A DNA stretch of 64,000 nt from Lacibacter sediminis (GCF_014168535.1 NZ_CP060007.1:4836001-4900000), one strand, 5' to 3'; counted from the first letter of the stretch, positions 50,125 to 59,088 are shown. Numbers and translations are program-made. The notes: generated by a model from the letters alone, not told the origin.

Positions 50125-51963
50125 GTGCCGGATATCATTCAATTATTGCCCGATCATATTGCAAACCAGATTGCAGCAGGTGAGGTTATTCAACGCCCTG
50201 CCAGTGCCGTAAAGGAATTGCTGGAGAATGCGGTTGATGCGGGTGCAACAGAAATACAACTCATCATTAACGATGCCGGCAAACAACTGTTGCAGGTAAT
50301 TGATAACGGCGGAGGTATGAGCGAAACCGATGCACGCATGGCCTTTGAACGCCACGCCACTTCCAAGATCAAAGAAATAGAAGATCTCTTCCGTATTAAA
50401 ACAATGGGTTTTCGTGGTGAAGCGCTTGCTTCTATTGCAGCTGTTGCACAAGTGGAAGTGAAAACCAAACGTGCAGAAGATACAGCCGGCACTTATATTG
50501 AAATAGAAAACAGCGTGGTGAAAAAGCAGGAGCCGGTTGCAACGATCAACGGCACCAGCATTGCCATGAAGAATTTATTCTTTAATGTTCCGGCACGCAG
50601 GAATTTTTTGAAAAGCAATGCAGCTGAGATGCGTCACATTGTGGATGAGTTCATTCGTGTGAGCATGGCTTATCCTGACATTTTCTTTTCGCTTACAGCA
50701 AACGGGCAACAAATGTTTCACCTCGACAGAGGAACGTTGAAACAACGTATTGTGCAGTTGCTCGGCAATCAATACAATGCTAAATTGGTTTCTGTTGAAG
50801 AACAAACTGATTACATGAATATCTATGGCTTTATCGGCAAACCCGACACTGCCAAGAAAACGAGAGGTGATCAGTACTTTTTTGTAAACCATCGTTTTAT
50901 TAAAAGTGCGTATCTCAATCATGCGGTTGCCGGTGCTTTTCAGGAAATGATTGCCACAGACAGTTTCCCAACGTATGTGCTGTTCATTGATCTTGATCCT
51001 GCGCAGGTTGACATCAATGTGCATCCAACAAAACAGGAAATAAAATTTGAAGATGAAAAGATCGTGTATGCATTTGTTCAATCGGCCGTGAAGCATGCAT
51101 TGGCACAGTTCAGCATTACACCGACATTGGATTTTGATCTTGATCCAACCATTCAACATCTCGATGCTGTAAGCAAACCGTTTACGAGTGAACAGAAGTC
51201 GCAGGCTTCTTCCTCATCGTTGTACAATACGTTCACACAAAAACATGCAGCACATAAAATTGATCCGCAGCAGAAAAGTGAATTGAAACATTGGCGGGAA
51301 TTTTATGAACCTGCGAAGACAACAGATGATGGACGACAAACGACAGTTGGAACATCCGCAGATTTTTCAGCAATAAATCAGTCAAAGATTTTTATACCTG
51401 AACAGGAATTTTCACAACAGCACAATACTTACATTCTTGCATCAACAGCAAAAGGAATGTTGATCATTCATCAGCAGAATGCACATGAGCGTGTGTTGTA
51501 TGAACGTTACCTGTCTGCAGCTGATGGCAAACCCATTGCAGCACAACGAAGTTTATTTCCTTCAACCTTACATCTCTCCACTGCTGATGCTGTTTTGTTG
51601 GGTGAATTGAGTGATGAACTGAAACAACTCGGTTACCTCATTGAGCCTTTTGGAAAAGATACGTTCGTTATTCAGGGCACACCTGCGGATGTGGAGCAAG
51701 GCAATGAAGCAATGGCGATTGAATTATTGCTGGAGCAGTTCAAGCATTACACAAGCGATCTGAAATTTTCCAAGCGTGAAAAGCTGATTCGCTCACTGGC
51801 GAAACAACATAGCATTAAAGCCGGTCGTTCACTCACACAAAAAGAAATGAAACAGTTGGTAGAAGATCTGTTCAACTGTGCACAGCCTAATTCAACTTCA
51901 AATGGTTTTCCTGTTTACATGGAAATTAAAAAAGATGAGTTGGAGAAACAGTTTGGTCGTTAA
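50125..51963 (+). CDS. mutL: DNA mismatch repair protein MutL (GTG start)
   Basis: 612 residues. I chose GTG at 50125, because the family begins MxDIIQLLPDxxANQIAAGEV, and here that is PDIIQLLPDHIANQIAAGEV; TTG at 50098 would overlap the promoter. The GHKL ATPase has ENAVDAGATEI, DNGGGM and GFRGEALASIA, and FVNHRFI plus DVNVHPTKQE-type sequence follow. In the C-terminal domain the endonuclease motif DQHA-x2-E-x4-E is altered to HQQNAHERVLYE. The linker holds a short sequence (TTDDGRQTTVG) that looks like an inserted repeat. Confidence 0.94.
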   Translation: MPDIIQLLPDHIANQIAAGEVIQRPASAVKELLENAVDAGATEIQLIINDAGKQLLQVIDNGGGMSETDARMAFERHATSKIKEIEDLFRIKTMGFRGEALASIAAVAQVEVKTKRAEDTAGTYIEIENSVVKKQEPVATINGTSIAMKNLFFNVPARRNFLKSNAAEMRHIVDEFIRVSMAYPDIFFSLTANGQQMFHLDRGTLKQRIVQLLGNQYNAKLVSVEEQTDYMNIYGFIGKPDTAKKTRGDQYFFVNHRFIKSAYLNHAVAGAFQEMIATDSFPTYVLFIDLDPAQVDINVHPTKQEIKFEDEKIVYAFVQSAVKHALAQFSITPTLDFDLDPTIQHLDAVSKPFTSEQKSQASSSSLYNTFTQKHAAHKIDPQQKSELKHWREFYEPAKTTDDGRQTTVGTSADFSAINQSKIFIPEQEFSQQHNTYILASTAKGMLIIHQQNAHERVLYERYLSAADGKPIAAQRSLFPSTLHLSTADAVLLGELSDELKQLGYLIEPFGKDTFVIQGTPADVEQGNEAMAIELLLEQFKHYTSDLKFSKREKLIRSLAKQHSIKAGRSLTQKEMKQLVEDLFNCAQPNSTSNGFPVYMEIKKDELEKQFGR

Positions 51964-51991
51964 AGTTCCAAAGACATGGACATCACCAAAA

Positions 51992-52026
51992 ATAAAGAGC
52001 AAACTGTTTAGCAGCTTGCTCTTTAT
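51992..52026. terminator. Hairpin between convergent mutL and PKD genes
   Basis: ATAAAGAGCAA and TTGCTCTTTAT form an 11-bp stem. There is no strong T-run (ATAT follows), so it may act as a weak terminator for mutL in one direction and for the leftward gene in the other. Confidence 0.6.
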
Positions 52027-52056
52027 ATATGAATCGTATTTCGTTCAACAGTTGTA

Positions 52057-53670
52057 TTAATTCACTTTCTGAAACTTACTGGTACAAACCTGGTCACCAA
52101 CTTTAACCTCAAGTGTATAATACCCTGGTGCTAATGTTGTAACAGGTAACGTAAACGTATTAACGCCAGGCACTGCATTCAAATAAAACACGGCCTTGCG
52201 CATCCCTGTCATATCAATAATAGAAGCAACTACCGGCTTCGCTATTTCAACCTGCACTTTAAACTGGATGTTTGCTATAGCCGGGTTTGGTGTTATTTGT
52301 AGATGACATTCTCTTGGCACATAGGTAATATGAACGTAGTTGCAATATTCCTTTACGCAGCCATTTGCTGTTGTTGCACGCAGACAAACTTTATAATAGC
52401 CGGTATCCTGGAAAATATAAGTTGGATCGTTGACATTGATCTTAACCGGCGTGGTTGAGTTGCTTCTCCAGATCGTCCAGCTTTGTGATGTAATTGGCTG
52501 GTTGCTGACAGCCGTAAACTTCACCGCATTATTATGAGGCGGATTCATTCGTTGCATTTCAAACTTCATCGTTGTTTGCTCACAATTCAAATCACCAATA
52601 ACAACTTCTTTACAGGTAGTGGAAGCACAGTTATCGGAACGATAAATGGTTAAACAAATTCTGTATGTACCCGGGCGGTCATACTTATGTGTTGCTGTTG
52701 CACCTAATGCACCGGTACCGTCACCAAAGGTCCAGATGTATTTTATCACTGAACTATTTGCTTCTGCTTTAAAATACAATGTATGGGGACTTGAGCTTAT
52801 TCGCTCCATTGTAAACCTGCTGAGCGCTTCACAATTTTCAAGCGGTGGAACAGTTACTTCTTTGCAAACTTCTTTCACACATCCGGCAAAATATTCAATA
52901 CGTAGACAAACCTTGTATGTGCCGGGTTGCTGGTATTGATGCAATGGACTGAACTCGGTACTGTAAGTACCATCGCCAAAACTCCATTTTACACTCAACG
53001 GTGTACTTGCAATTGGAGAAGGGAATGGATTGAATTTTACACCCCGCATTGGATGCGCATTATCAAGAACCCAAGAAAAGCCAGCATCGAAATTGCATTC
53101 TCCGATGCGCACTTCTTTGCAAATTTCACGGACGCAGGTGTTGCTGACTGTTACAACAAGACAGACTTTATATACCCCAGGTTTTGTATAAGCATGAGCC
53201 GGGTTTGCATCGGTGCTGAATGTGCCATCACCAAAAATCCATTTGTAAGAAACAGATGTCGCTGCAGAATTAAGCAATGATTGATTGATGAAAATGACCT
53301 TAAAAGCATTGGAAGAATCTTTTTTCCATTCAAACTTTGCCTGGACCAAATCGCAAAGTGATTGAGGTATGCTGAATTCCTTAACGGCCGAATCATAACA
53401 CTTAAGCACCGTGTCTTTGATGTAATGCACTACACGGTAATTGCCCGATGCTATATAGGTATGTGTTGGATTGGCGCCGTCTGCCGTCTGTCCATCTCCG
53501 AATTTCCAGGAATGAACAACCGGCGTGTTAACCGTAGTTGCAGAATAAAATTTAACCGTATTGCCACTAATAGTAAGTTGGAAAGCGGCTTTGCCTTTGC
53601 ACGGATTATCCTGGGCTTTGGACGTAAAAACAACCAGTAAGGCAATGAAAGAGTAGATTACCTTTTTCAT
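52057..53670 (-). CDS. PKD-repeat secreted protein with T9SS C-terminal sorting domain
   Basis: 537 residues from the ATG at 53670, which starts the signal peptide (MKKVIYSFIALLVVFTSKAQ). Five PKD-like repeats follow; four have the core W.FGDG.....P.H.Y..PG.Y (for example WIFGDGTFSTDANPAHAY). Each is followed by a Cys-containing motif such as KVCL, then C-V-x-E-x-C-KEV. The last ~75 residues are a T9SS type A sorting domain starting ITPNPAIANIQFKV. It should be displayed on the cell surface, perhaps as an adhesin; no enzymatic motif is seen. Confidence 0.9.
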   Translation of the reverse strand: MKKVIYSFIALLVVFTSKAQDNPCKGKAAFQLTISGNTVKFYSATTVNTPVVHSWKFGDGQTADGANPTHTYIASGNYRVVHYIKDTVLKCYDSAVKEFSIPQSLCDLVQAKFEWKKDSSNAFKVIFINQSLLNSAATSVSYKWIFGDGTFSTDANPAHAYTKPGVYKVCLVVTVSNTCVREICKEVRIGECNFDAGFSWVLDNAHPMRGVKFNPFPSPIASTPLSVKWSFGDGTYSTEFSPLHQYQQPGTYKVCLRIEYFAGCVKEVCKEVTVPPLENCEALSRFTMERISSSPHTLYFKAEANSSVIKYIWTFGDGTGALGATATHKYDRPGTYRICLTIYRSDNCASTTCKEVVIGDLNCEQTTMKFEMQRMNPPHNNAVKFTAVSNQPITSQSWTIWRSNSTTPVKINVNDPTYIFQDTGYYKVCLRATTANGCVKEYCNYVHITYVPRECHLQITPNPAIANIQFKVQVEIAKPVVASIIDMTGMRKAVFYLNAVPGVNTFTLPVTTLAPGYYTLEVKVGDQVCTSKFQKVN

Positions 53671-53811
53671 AATACAACGTTTTGGGTCCGCTTTTTTGGG
53701 GGGAAGCAGGCGGATCGGGGTGAACAATCGTACTGCTGTGACGGATTGATCCGGGAAAGGTTTAACCGACCGAAAATAAATTCCAGGTTAATAAAAACAA
53801 ACAAGCTTTGC

Positions 53812-55146
53812 TTAGTCAATTCTTAGTCCTTTAATGAACTTCTCAACCGCTCTTCGCACAGAGGCAGCCGAAGTGTTATGATTGTTTACGATCACTGAGA
53901 ATACCAGCAGGTTATTTTTTTCTGTAAAAAGAAAACCACTCAACGCTAAATGACCTGTAAGTGATCCTGTTTTGGCGAAGATCAATCCTGTTTCATTAAC
54001 GTAATAATTACGGAGTGTTCCGGTATTGCCGGTTGGTAAAATGGTTTTCAATCGATCCAAACCAAACTCATCTTTCATCTTCATTAATAACCACACAAAA
54101 TCTTCCGGTGTAAATAAATTGTATCTGCTCAAGCCGCTTCCATCTACCCATTTTGGTTTTTGCGGAAATCCATTCAAATCATTCTTCAGCAAATGAGCAA
54201 TGAGCTTTTGTTCATCCATTTCACCAAAGAGCTGATTGCTCACCATCATCAGCGTTTGCTCCGCAAAGAAATTATCGCTGCGGTACATGAGTGGTTTGAA
54301 CATGGAATCAACCGACTGCGAATAAACAATTTCAGGATTTGAAATTTTGAACCCCTCTGCTGTAATGGTTTGATGAAGGGTATCTTTCAATAATTCCAAT
54401 GCTGCTTCTAATCCATTCGTTACAAATGGCACTTCCAGTTCTTTTTTTAATTCCTTGCCTTCTGTGATCGTGTATTTATTTTCGGTGCGTGGTCGTGTTA
54501 CATCAAACGCAGTGGTCTTGCCTGTTTTAAACTGTACATCCCAGTTTACTTCAGGGTCTGTAAATACAATGCCGGAAGTATCCATCTTTCCATCCCGTTC
54601 TTCTACATTCCGTTGCTGGATCCATTTAATGTAGTTGCCATATACCGGCAGCGGACTACGCTCTGTCATGTAATAACCCAGGTAATCATCCCATGCCCAG
54701 CCATAACCAAGTGCTTCGGCTTTCCAGTTACTGTTATTGATGACGATCGGCTTTGTTTGCTTCTTTAAAAAATCAACAACGGGTTGGGTTTTATAATCAA
54801 CATGCAGCAGTGTAGGATCACCTGTTGGCTGAATGTATAATGTATCGTTCTCTTCTTTGTATTGCAATCCGGGCAATTGTGTTCCGAGATATTTCATGCC
54901 CGCATACAAGGTGGGCAGTTTGGTATTGCTCGCCGGCACAAAATATTTATTGCTGTTGTACTGATGCAGATATTTACTGCTCTCTGTATCATAAACAGCA
55001 ATACCTACAAACGCATTGGTTAAAGCCGAATCATGAATCAGTTGCTGTTGCAGTTTTGCAACCGTTGCCTGCTTTTGCGATGCACAGGAAAGCAATAGCA
55101 CCGAACCCAGTATCAATTTACCCAGCGTTTTACTGACCAACATCAT
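53812..55146 (-). CDS. dacB: D-alanyl-D-alanine carboxypeptidase/endopeptidase (PBP4, peptidase S13)
   Basis: 444 residues; ATG at 55146 or 55143. It has a lipobox signal peptide ending LLLSCASQ. S13 motifs: SNTKLPTLYAG (SxxK, near residue 73), YRSDNFFAEQTL (SxN, near 292) and FAKTGSLTG (KTG, near 394). PBP4-type enzymes cleave peptidoglycan cross-links and trim D-Ala in the periplasm. The gene is transcribed alone, divergently from the potassium channel-like gene. Confidence 0.92.
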   Translation of the reverse strand: MMLVSKTLGKLILGSVLLLSCASQKQATVAKLQQQLIHDSALTNAFVGIAVYDTESSKYLHQYNSNKYFVPASNTKLPTLYAGMKYLGTQLPGLQYKEENDTLYIQPTGDPTLLHVDYKTQPVVDFLKKQTKPIVINNSNWKAEALGYGWAWDDYLGYYMTERSPLPVYGNYIKWIQQRNVEERDGKMDTSGIVFTDPEVNWDVQFKTGKTTAFDVTRPRTENKYTITEGKELKKELEVPFVTNGLEAALELLKDTLHQTITAEGFKISNPEIVYSQSVDSMFKPLMYRSDNFFAEQTLMMVSNQLFGEMDEQKLIAHLLKNDLNGFPQKPKWVDGSGLSRYNLFTPEDFVWLLMKMKDEFGLDRLKTILPTGNTGTLRNYYVNETGLIFAKTGSLTGHLALSGFLFTEKNNLLVFSVIVNNHNTSAASVRRAVEKFIKGLRID

Positions 55147-55217
55147 GCTTGTTTTTATTCTAAATATACAAGTTTCCTTTTCTTTGCTATACGAAGTGAT
55201 TGCTTCCTGTAAATTTA

Positions 55218-56213
55218 ATGATGTACTTCCTCCGGCTGTTAAAATACTTTAAGGGATTACTTGTGCCCATCAGCTTATTTGTTGTGTTATTGTTCATTGG
55301 CACGGCAGGTTATATGATCATTGAATCGTATGACTTACTCGATGCATTTTACATGACCGTCATTACAGTAGGCACTGTGGGTTACCTAGAAGTACAGCCG
55401 TTATCTGATGCCGGTCGCATTTTCACCAGTGTCATTATTATCATCAATATCGGTGCGTTTACTTTTTTTGTTACCTACCTCACCCGTTACCTGCTCGACG
55501 GGGAATTCATCCGACAATACAAACATTTGAAAATGGATAACGCCATTCATCAGCTCAACAATCATGTTATTGTATGTGGCTTTGGCCGCAACGGCACACA
55601 ATGTGCACACATCCTGCACGACAACCACATCCCCTTCGTGGTACTGGAAGAGAAAATAGACTTACCTGAATCACTTCCATTTGAAGTAAAACATTTCGTA
55701 AAAGGAGATGCAACAACGGATGAGTCATTGCTTCATGCAGGCATAAAGCGTGCCCGTGCTATTATTGCTACGATGCCGGTTGATGCAGATAATCTTTTTA
55801 TGGTACTTACTGCACGACAGTTGAATCCGAATATAGTTATCATCAGTCGTGCATCGCACGACAGCAGTGTTAACAAGCTTCGTGTTGCAGGTGCAAACAA
55901 TGTGATCATGCCCGATAAAATCGGTGGTGCACATATGGCAACAATGGTACTCATCCCCGATGTGGCCGAGCTGCTTTCCTTAATGAGCACACGAAATACA
56001 ACAGAGTTTAAAATTGAAGAGATAATTGCCAACAATTCCATTCAGCTGGGCGAGCTCAATCTCTGGAAAAACTCCGGCTGCACAATTTTGGGTATAAAAA
56101 GTAAGGGCAATTACATTCTCAATCCCGGCCCATCTCACAGCATTGCAGAAGGCGAACGACTTATTATCATGGGTAGTGAATACCAGATTCGTAAAGCGAA
56201 AGAATTGGTATAG
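55218..56213 (+). CDS. Two-TM potassium channel-like protein with RCK (TrkA-N) domain; unusual filter
   Basis: 331 residues from the ATG at 55218 (or the adjacent one at 55221). TM1, pore loop and TM2 occupy residues ~8-90. The filter region is TVGTVGYLEV, where canonical TVGYG reads TVGYL (residues 53-57). The cytoplasmic RCK domain has VIVCGFGRNGTQCAHIL (about 115-131), GDATTDESLL and ATMPVDADNLF, followed by an RCK-C domain with LGIKSKGNYILNP. The overall layout is that of MthK-like channels, but ion selectivity is uncertain because of the filter. The GreA-like gene starts 3 bp downstream. Confidence 0.88.
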   Translation: MMYFLRLLKYFKGLLVPISLFVVLLFIGTAGYMIIESYDLLDAFYMTVITVGTVGYLEVQPLSDAGRIFTSVIIIINIGAFTFFVTYLTRYLLDGEFIRQYKHLKMDNAIHQLNNHVIVCGFGRNGTQCAHILHDNHIPFVVLEEKIDLPESLPFEVKHFVKGDATTDESLLHAGIKRARAIIATMPVDADNLFMVLTARQLNPNIVIISRASHDSSVNKLRVAGANNVIMPDKIGGAHMATMVLIPDVAELLSLMSTRNTTEFKIEEIIANNSIQLGELNLWKNSGCTILGIKSKGNYILNPGPSHSIAEGERLIIMGSEYQIRKAKELV

Positions 56214-56216
56214 GAA

Positions 56217-56666
56217 ATGACGCTGAAAGAAAAAACATATCAAACCTGTGTTGCATTAGTGCAGCAAAAGATCAATGTACTGCAAAAAAACCTGCACGAC
56301 TTATCTGATAGTGCCGGCAACGAAACCAAACGCACTGCAGGCGACAAGCATGAAACAGCATTAGCCATGCTGCAGATAGAACAGGAAAATAACAGCCGTC
56401 AATTAAAAGAAGTACTTCAACAAAAAGCTGTGCTCGAAAAACTTGATCCGCATCTGCAAACGGAAATGATTGTGCGTGGCAGTCTTGTGCATACCAACAA
56501 AGGCTTCTTTTATATCAGTCTTGGTTTAGGCAAACTGAAAGTAAAAGATGAAACTGTTTTCGCTGTTTCACCTGAAGCGCCGCTGGGAAAATTAATGCTG
56601 ATGAAGAAAGCTGGTGAGGAATTTCAATTCAACAATACATCTTACGAAATTCTTTCTGTAGAATAG
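56217..56666 (+). CDS. GreA/GreB-like small protein
   Basis: 149 residues. The N-terminal half is a predicted coiled coil (KTYQTCVALVQQKINVLQKNL ... NNSRQLKEVLQQKAVLEKL) with NETKRTAGDKHETALAML, as in the long alpha-hairpin of GreA factors. The C-terminal half resembles the FKBP-like Gre domain (FYISLGLGKLKV, FAVSPEAPLGKLM, KKAGEEFQF). In Bacteroidota such proteins are often mis-annotated as 3-oxoacyl-ACP synthase. A role at RNA polymerase is likely but unproved. Co-transcribed with the channel gene. Confidence 0.78.
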   Translation: MTLKEKTYQTCVALVQQKINVLQKNLHDLSDSAGNETKRTAGDKHETALAMLQIEQENNSRQLKEVLQQKAVLEKLDPHLQTEMIVRGSLVHTNKGFFYISLGLGKLKVKDETVFAVSPEAPLGKLMLMKKAGEEFQFNNTSYEILSVE

Positions 56667-56668
56667 TG

Positions 56669-56730
56669 GCTCACAGATTTCGCAGATAAACACGGATAAG
56701 CCAATAAGAAAATCCGTGCAATCTGTGAGC
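56669..56730. repeat. Two-part hairpin between convergent genes
   Basis: GCTCACAGATT (56669-56679) pairs with AATCTGTGAGC (56720-56730), and ACGGAT (56692-56697) pairs with ATCCGT (56712-56717). It fills the 71 bp gap between the GreA-like and ureohydrolase-fold genes. It resembles a dispersed repeat and may double as terminator. Confidence 0.65.
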
Positions 56731-56737
56731 AAACATA

Positions 56738-57874
56738 TCAATCTCTTTCCTGTGCCCTCAACCAACGTTCCGGTATTTCGCTATGGATCGCCAGCTGATA
56801 ATCGGTAGCACTGCAGGCAATGAATTTATTATTCGGCATCTGCATCCACCACCGGCCGGTCTTATGACTGCGCAGGAACAGCACATCCGCATCATTAATG
56901 GTAGTATGGTATTCACTAAACTGGTGACGTTCTTCCAGCGATGCTTCTGTTTTTCCTTTGCTCAGCCCATCAATAAAATACCAGATCATTTGTGCAATCT
57001 GGATCGCTGTTAATTCATCCACATCCAGCTTTGCATTGTAACCATAAATACCGAGTGTACTTAATTGGTCACTTAAACCTGCATAGCGGGTGAGTGTACA
57101 AATATCCTGTCCGTTCAATCCGTTTGGTGAAGTTCGGTTTGCGGGTGCATACGCATTGGCCATGGCTGCTATATCAATACTAAGCATATCACTGCTGCGG
57201 ATCACCGGTTCCATTTCTTCCAACACATCTTTCACCACACCTACACGGAAACAATCGAAACGAAGCCGATCCATTGTTTGCAGAATGGTTGGGTGCACAT
57301 AATAACTCTGGAAGGCCATGTGATTGTAATGACGAATAAAATTCGGTTCACCCGTGAGCATCTCCATCAAAAAGTTTTCACTGCGGATAGGTGTATCATT
57401 ACTCAAATTGATAAATGCGTCCACACAACTTGCTTCAATAATTTGCTTCCGTTGTACATAGGCACCATACTGAGCAAGCGTAAGATCATGACTGCCGCCA
57501 AGGATCAACACTGTTTTCTTTGCATCCACCAATTCTTTGATCACCGCTTTGGCTGCAGCATACGTATCTTTTAATGCGGAGCCCGCCATCACATTACCGA
57601 TATCAGCAATCTTCACATCGGGGTGCCAGTTGTATAACCGGTATAAATTTTTGCGGATAGCCGTTGGTGCTTCGCCCAGCGAAATGCCATTACCTGTTCC
57701 TCTTTCATCGGTAATACCCAGGATCACCAGGTCAATGTCGGTAAGGTCCGGAAACAGGAATGCATAGGTTTGGATGTGCCGGCCCAGTTGCGCCTCATTC
57801 AGTTCTTCATCGCCTAACACTGCCGATAGATCAACCGGCTGCAAAAAATCTTCAATCATCTGTGAATCACTCAT
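56738..57874 (-). CDS. Ureohydrolase (arginase/formimidoylglutamase) fold protein with lost metal ligands
   Basis: 378 residues from the ATG at 57874; an earlier in-frame ATG at 57946 lies upstream of the promoter box. The first motif is GGSHDLTLAQYG (126-137), which keeps the His of GGDHS. The second motif, usually DAHxD, is DAFIN (152-156), and the third, usually SxDxDxxDP, is SIDIAAMANA (232-241). About three of the six manganese-binding positions are therefore changed, so the protein may have lost classical ureohydrolase activity. Function unknown; it is transcribed alone next to pheS. Confidence 0.85.
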   Translation of the reverse strand: MSDSQMIEDFLQPVDLSAVLGDEELNEAQLGRHIQTYAFLFPDLTDIDLVILGITDERGTGNGISLGEAPTAIRKNLYRLYNWHPDVKIADIGNVMAGSALKDTYAAAKAVIKELVDAKKTVLILGGSHDLTLAQYGAYVQRKQIIEASCVDAFINLSNDTPIRSENFLMEMLTGEPNFIRHYNHMAFQSYYVHPTILQTMDRLRFDCFRVGVVKDVLEEMEPVIRSSDMLSIDIAAMANAYAPANRTSPNGLNGQDICTLTRYAGLSDQLSTLGIYGYNAKLDVDELTAIQIAQMIWYFIDGLSKGKTEASLEERHQFSEYHTTINDADVLFLRSHKTGRWWMQMPNNKFIACSATDYQLAIHSEIPERWLRAQERD

Positions 57875-57892
57875 GTGTTTTCGTTTCGGTGG

Positions 57893-57900
57893 CAAACATA
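57893..57900 (-). promoter_or_regulatory. -7 promoter element of the ureohydrolase-fold gene
   Basis: On the minus strand the sequence is TATGTTTG, an exact TAnnTTTG match, 18 bp upstream of the ATG at 57874. Confidence 0.58.
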
Positions 57901-58044
57901 AGAAAGAAGGTACAAGAAAATCCAAAAACCAAAAGACAAGGTTCAAGGCACAAGAAGGAAAAGCGGCAAGATGTCAAGTAAAATTTATCCTGCTTTATCC
58001 ATCCCGTAAATCATCCAAATCCTCCCAAATCATGGTTCAGACCT

Positions 58045-58052
58045 TATCTTTG
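58045..58052 (+). promoter_or_regulatory. -7 promoter element of pheS
   Basis: TATCTTTG is an exact TAnnTTTG match only 4 bp upstream of the ATG at 58057. The mRNA should be leaderless or nearly so. Confidence 0.6.
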
Positions 58053-58056
58053 CGCC

Positions 58057-59088
58057 ATGGAACAGGTGTTACAACAGATTGAAACATTTAAGAAAGAAAT
58101 TGAAACCTTGCAGATCGACAGCGCCAAGGCGCTGGAAGAGTACCGCATTAAATTTCTTGGCACCAAAGGGTTGGTGAAATCGCTCATGGGCGAAATGAAA
58201 AATGTGGCCAACGAACAGAAGAAAGCTTTTGGTCAGAGCATGAACGAATTCAAGCAGTTTGCTGAAGCGAAATACGAAGAATGGAAAGCACTGACCGGTA
58301 TCGGCACAGATGATACCGCTGCAAAAGTTGATCTCACATTGCCCGGCGATGCAATGCCCATCGGCAGCCGTCACCCCATCAGCCTTATGCGCAACCGCAT
58401 GGTGAATATTTTCCAGCGGTTAGGTTTTTCTGTTGCTGAAGGACCGGAGATCGATGACGATTTCCACAACTTCACTGCACTGAACTTACCGGAAAATCAT
58501 CCTGCCCGTGATATGCAGGATACATTTTATATCAGCACCGATCCTGCATGGCTTCTTCGCACACACACCAGCAATGTGCAGATCCATGAAATGCAGAAAG
58601 GCAAATTGCCCATCCGCATTATTACACCGGGTCGTGTGTATCGTAACGAAACCATCAGTGCAAGAAGTCATTGCTTCTTTCACCAGATCGAAGGTTTGTA
58701 TGTGGATGAAAAAGTGAGCTTTGCCGATCTCAAACAAACGCTCTACTTCTTTGTGCAGGAAATGTTTGGTAAAGATGTAAAAGTCCGTTTCCGTCCTTCT
58801 TACTTCCCGTTCACCGAGCCGAGTGCCGAAATGGACATCAGTTGTTTGTTGTGTAACGGCGAAGGTTGCAGCGTGTGTAAGAAAACAGGTTGGTTAGAAA
58901 TTCTTGGTTGCGGCATGGTGCATCCAAAAGTGTTGGAGAACTGCGGCATCGACAGTAACAAATATTCAGGCTTTGCATTTGGTATGGGCATCGAACGTCC
59001 TGCATTGCTGAAATATGGTATTAAAGATATTCGCCTGTTTAGTGAAAATGATGTGCGGTTTTTGAAACAGTTTACGGGAGCGGTGTAA
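58057..59088 (+). CDS. pheS: Phenylalanine-tRNA ligase alpha subunit
   Basis: 343 residues, the usual length. An N-terminal coiled coil (about 1-95) binds tRNA. Class II core: SRHPISLMRNRMV, VAEGPEIDDDFHNF, LLRTHTSNVQIH (motif 2 region), RPSYFPFTEPSAEMD and GFAFGMGIERPALLKYG (motif 3). A CLLCNGEGCSVCKKTGW insert with four Cys may bind zinc, as in many bacterial PheS. Its partner pheT is not adjacent, a common arrangement in Bacteroidota. Confidence 0.96.
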   Translation: MEQVLQQIETFKKEIETLQIDSAKALEEYRIKFLGTKGLVKSLMGEMKNVANEQKKAFGQSMNEFKQFAEAKYEEWKALTGIGTDDTAAKVDLTLPGDAMPIGSRHPISLMRNRMVNIFQRLGFSVAEGPEIDDDFHNFTALNLPENHPARDMQDTFYISTDPAWLLRTHTSNVQIHEMQKGKLPIRIITPGRVYRNETISARSHCFFHQIEGLYVDEKVSFADLKQTLYFFVQEMFGKDVKVRFRPSYFPFTEPSAEMDISCLLCNGEGCSVCKKTGWLEILGCGMVHPKVLENCGIDSNKYSGFAFGMGIERPALLKYGIKDIRLFSENDVRFLKQFTGAV

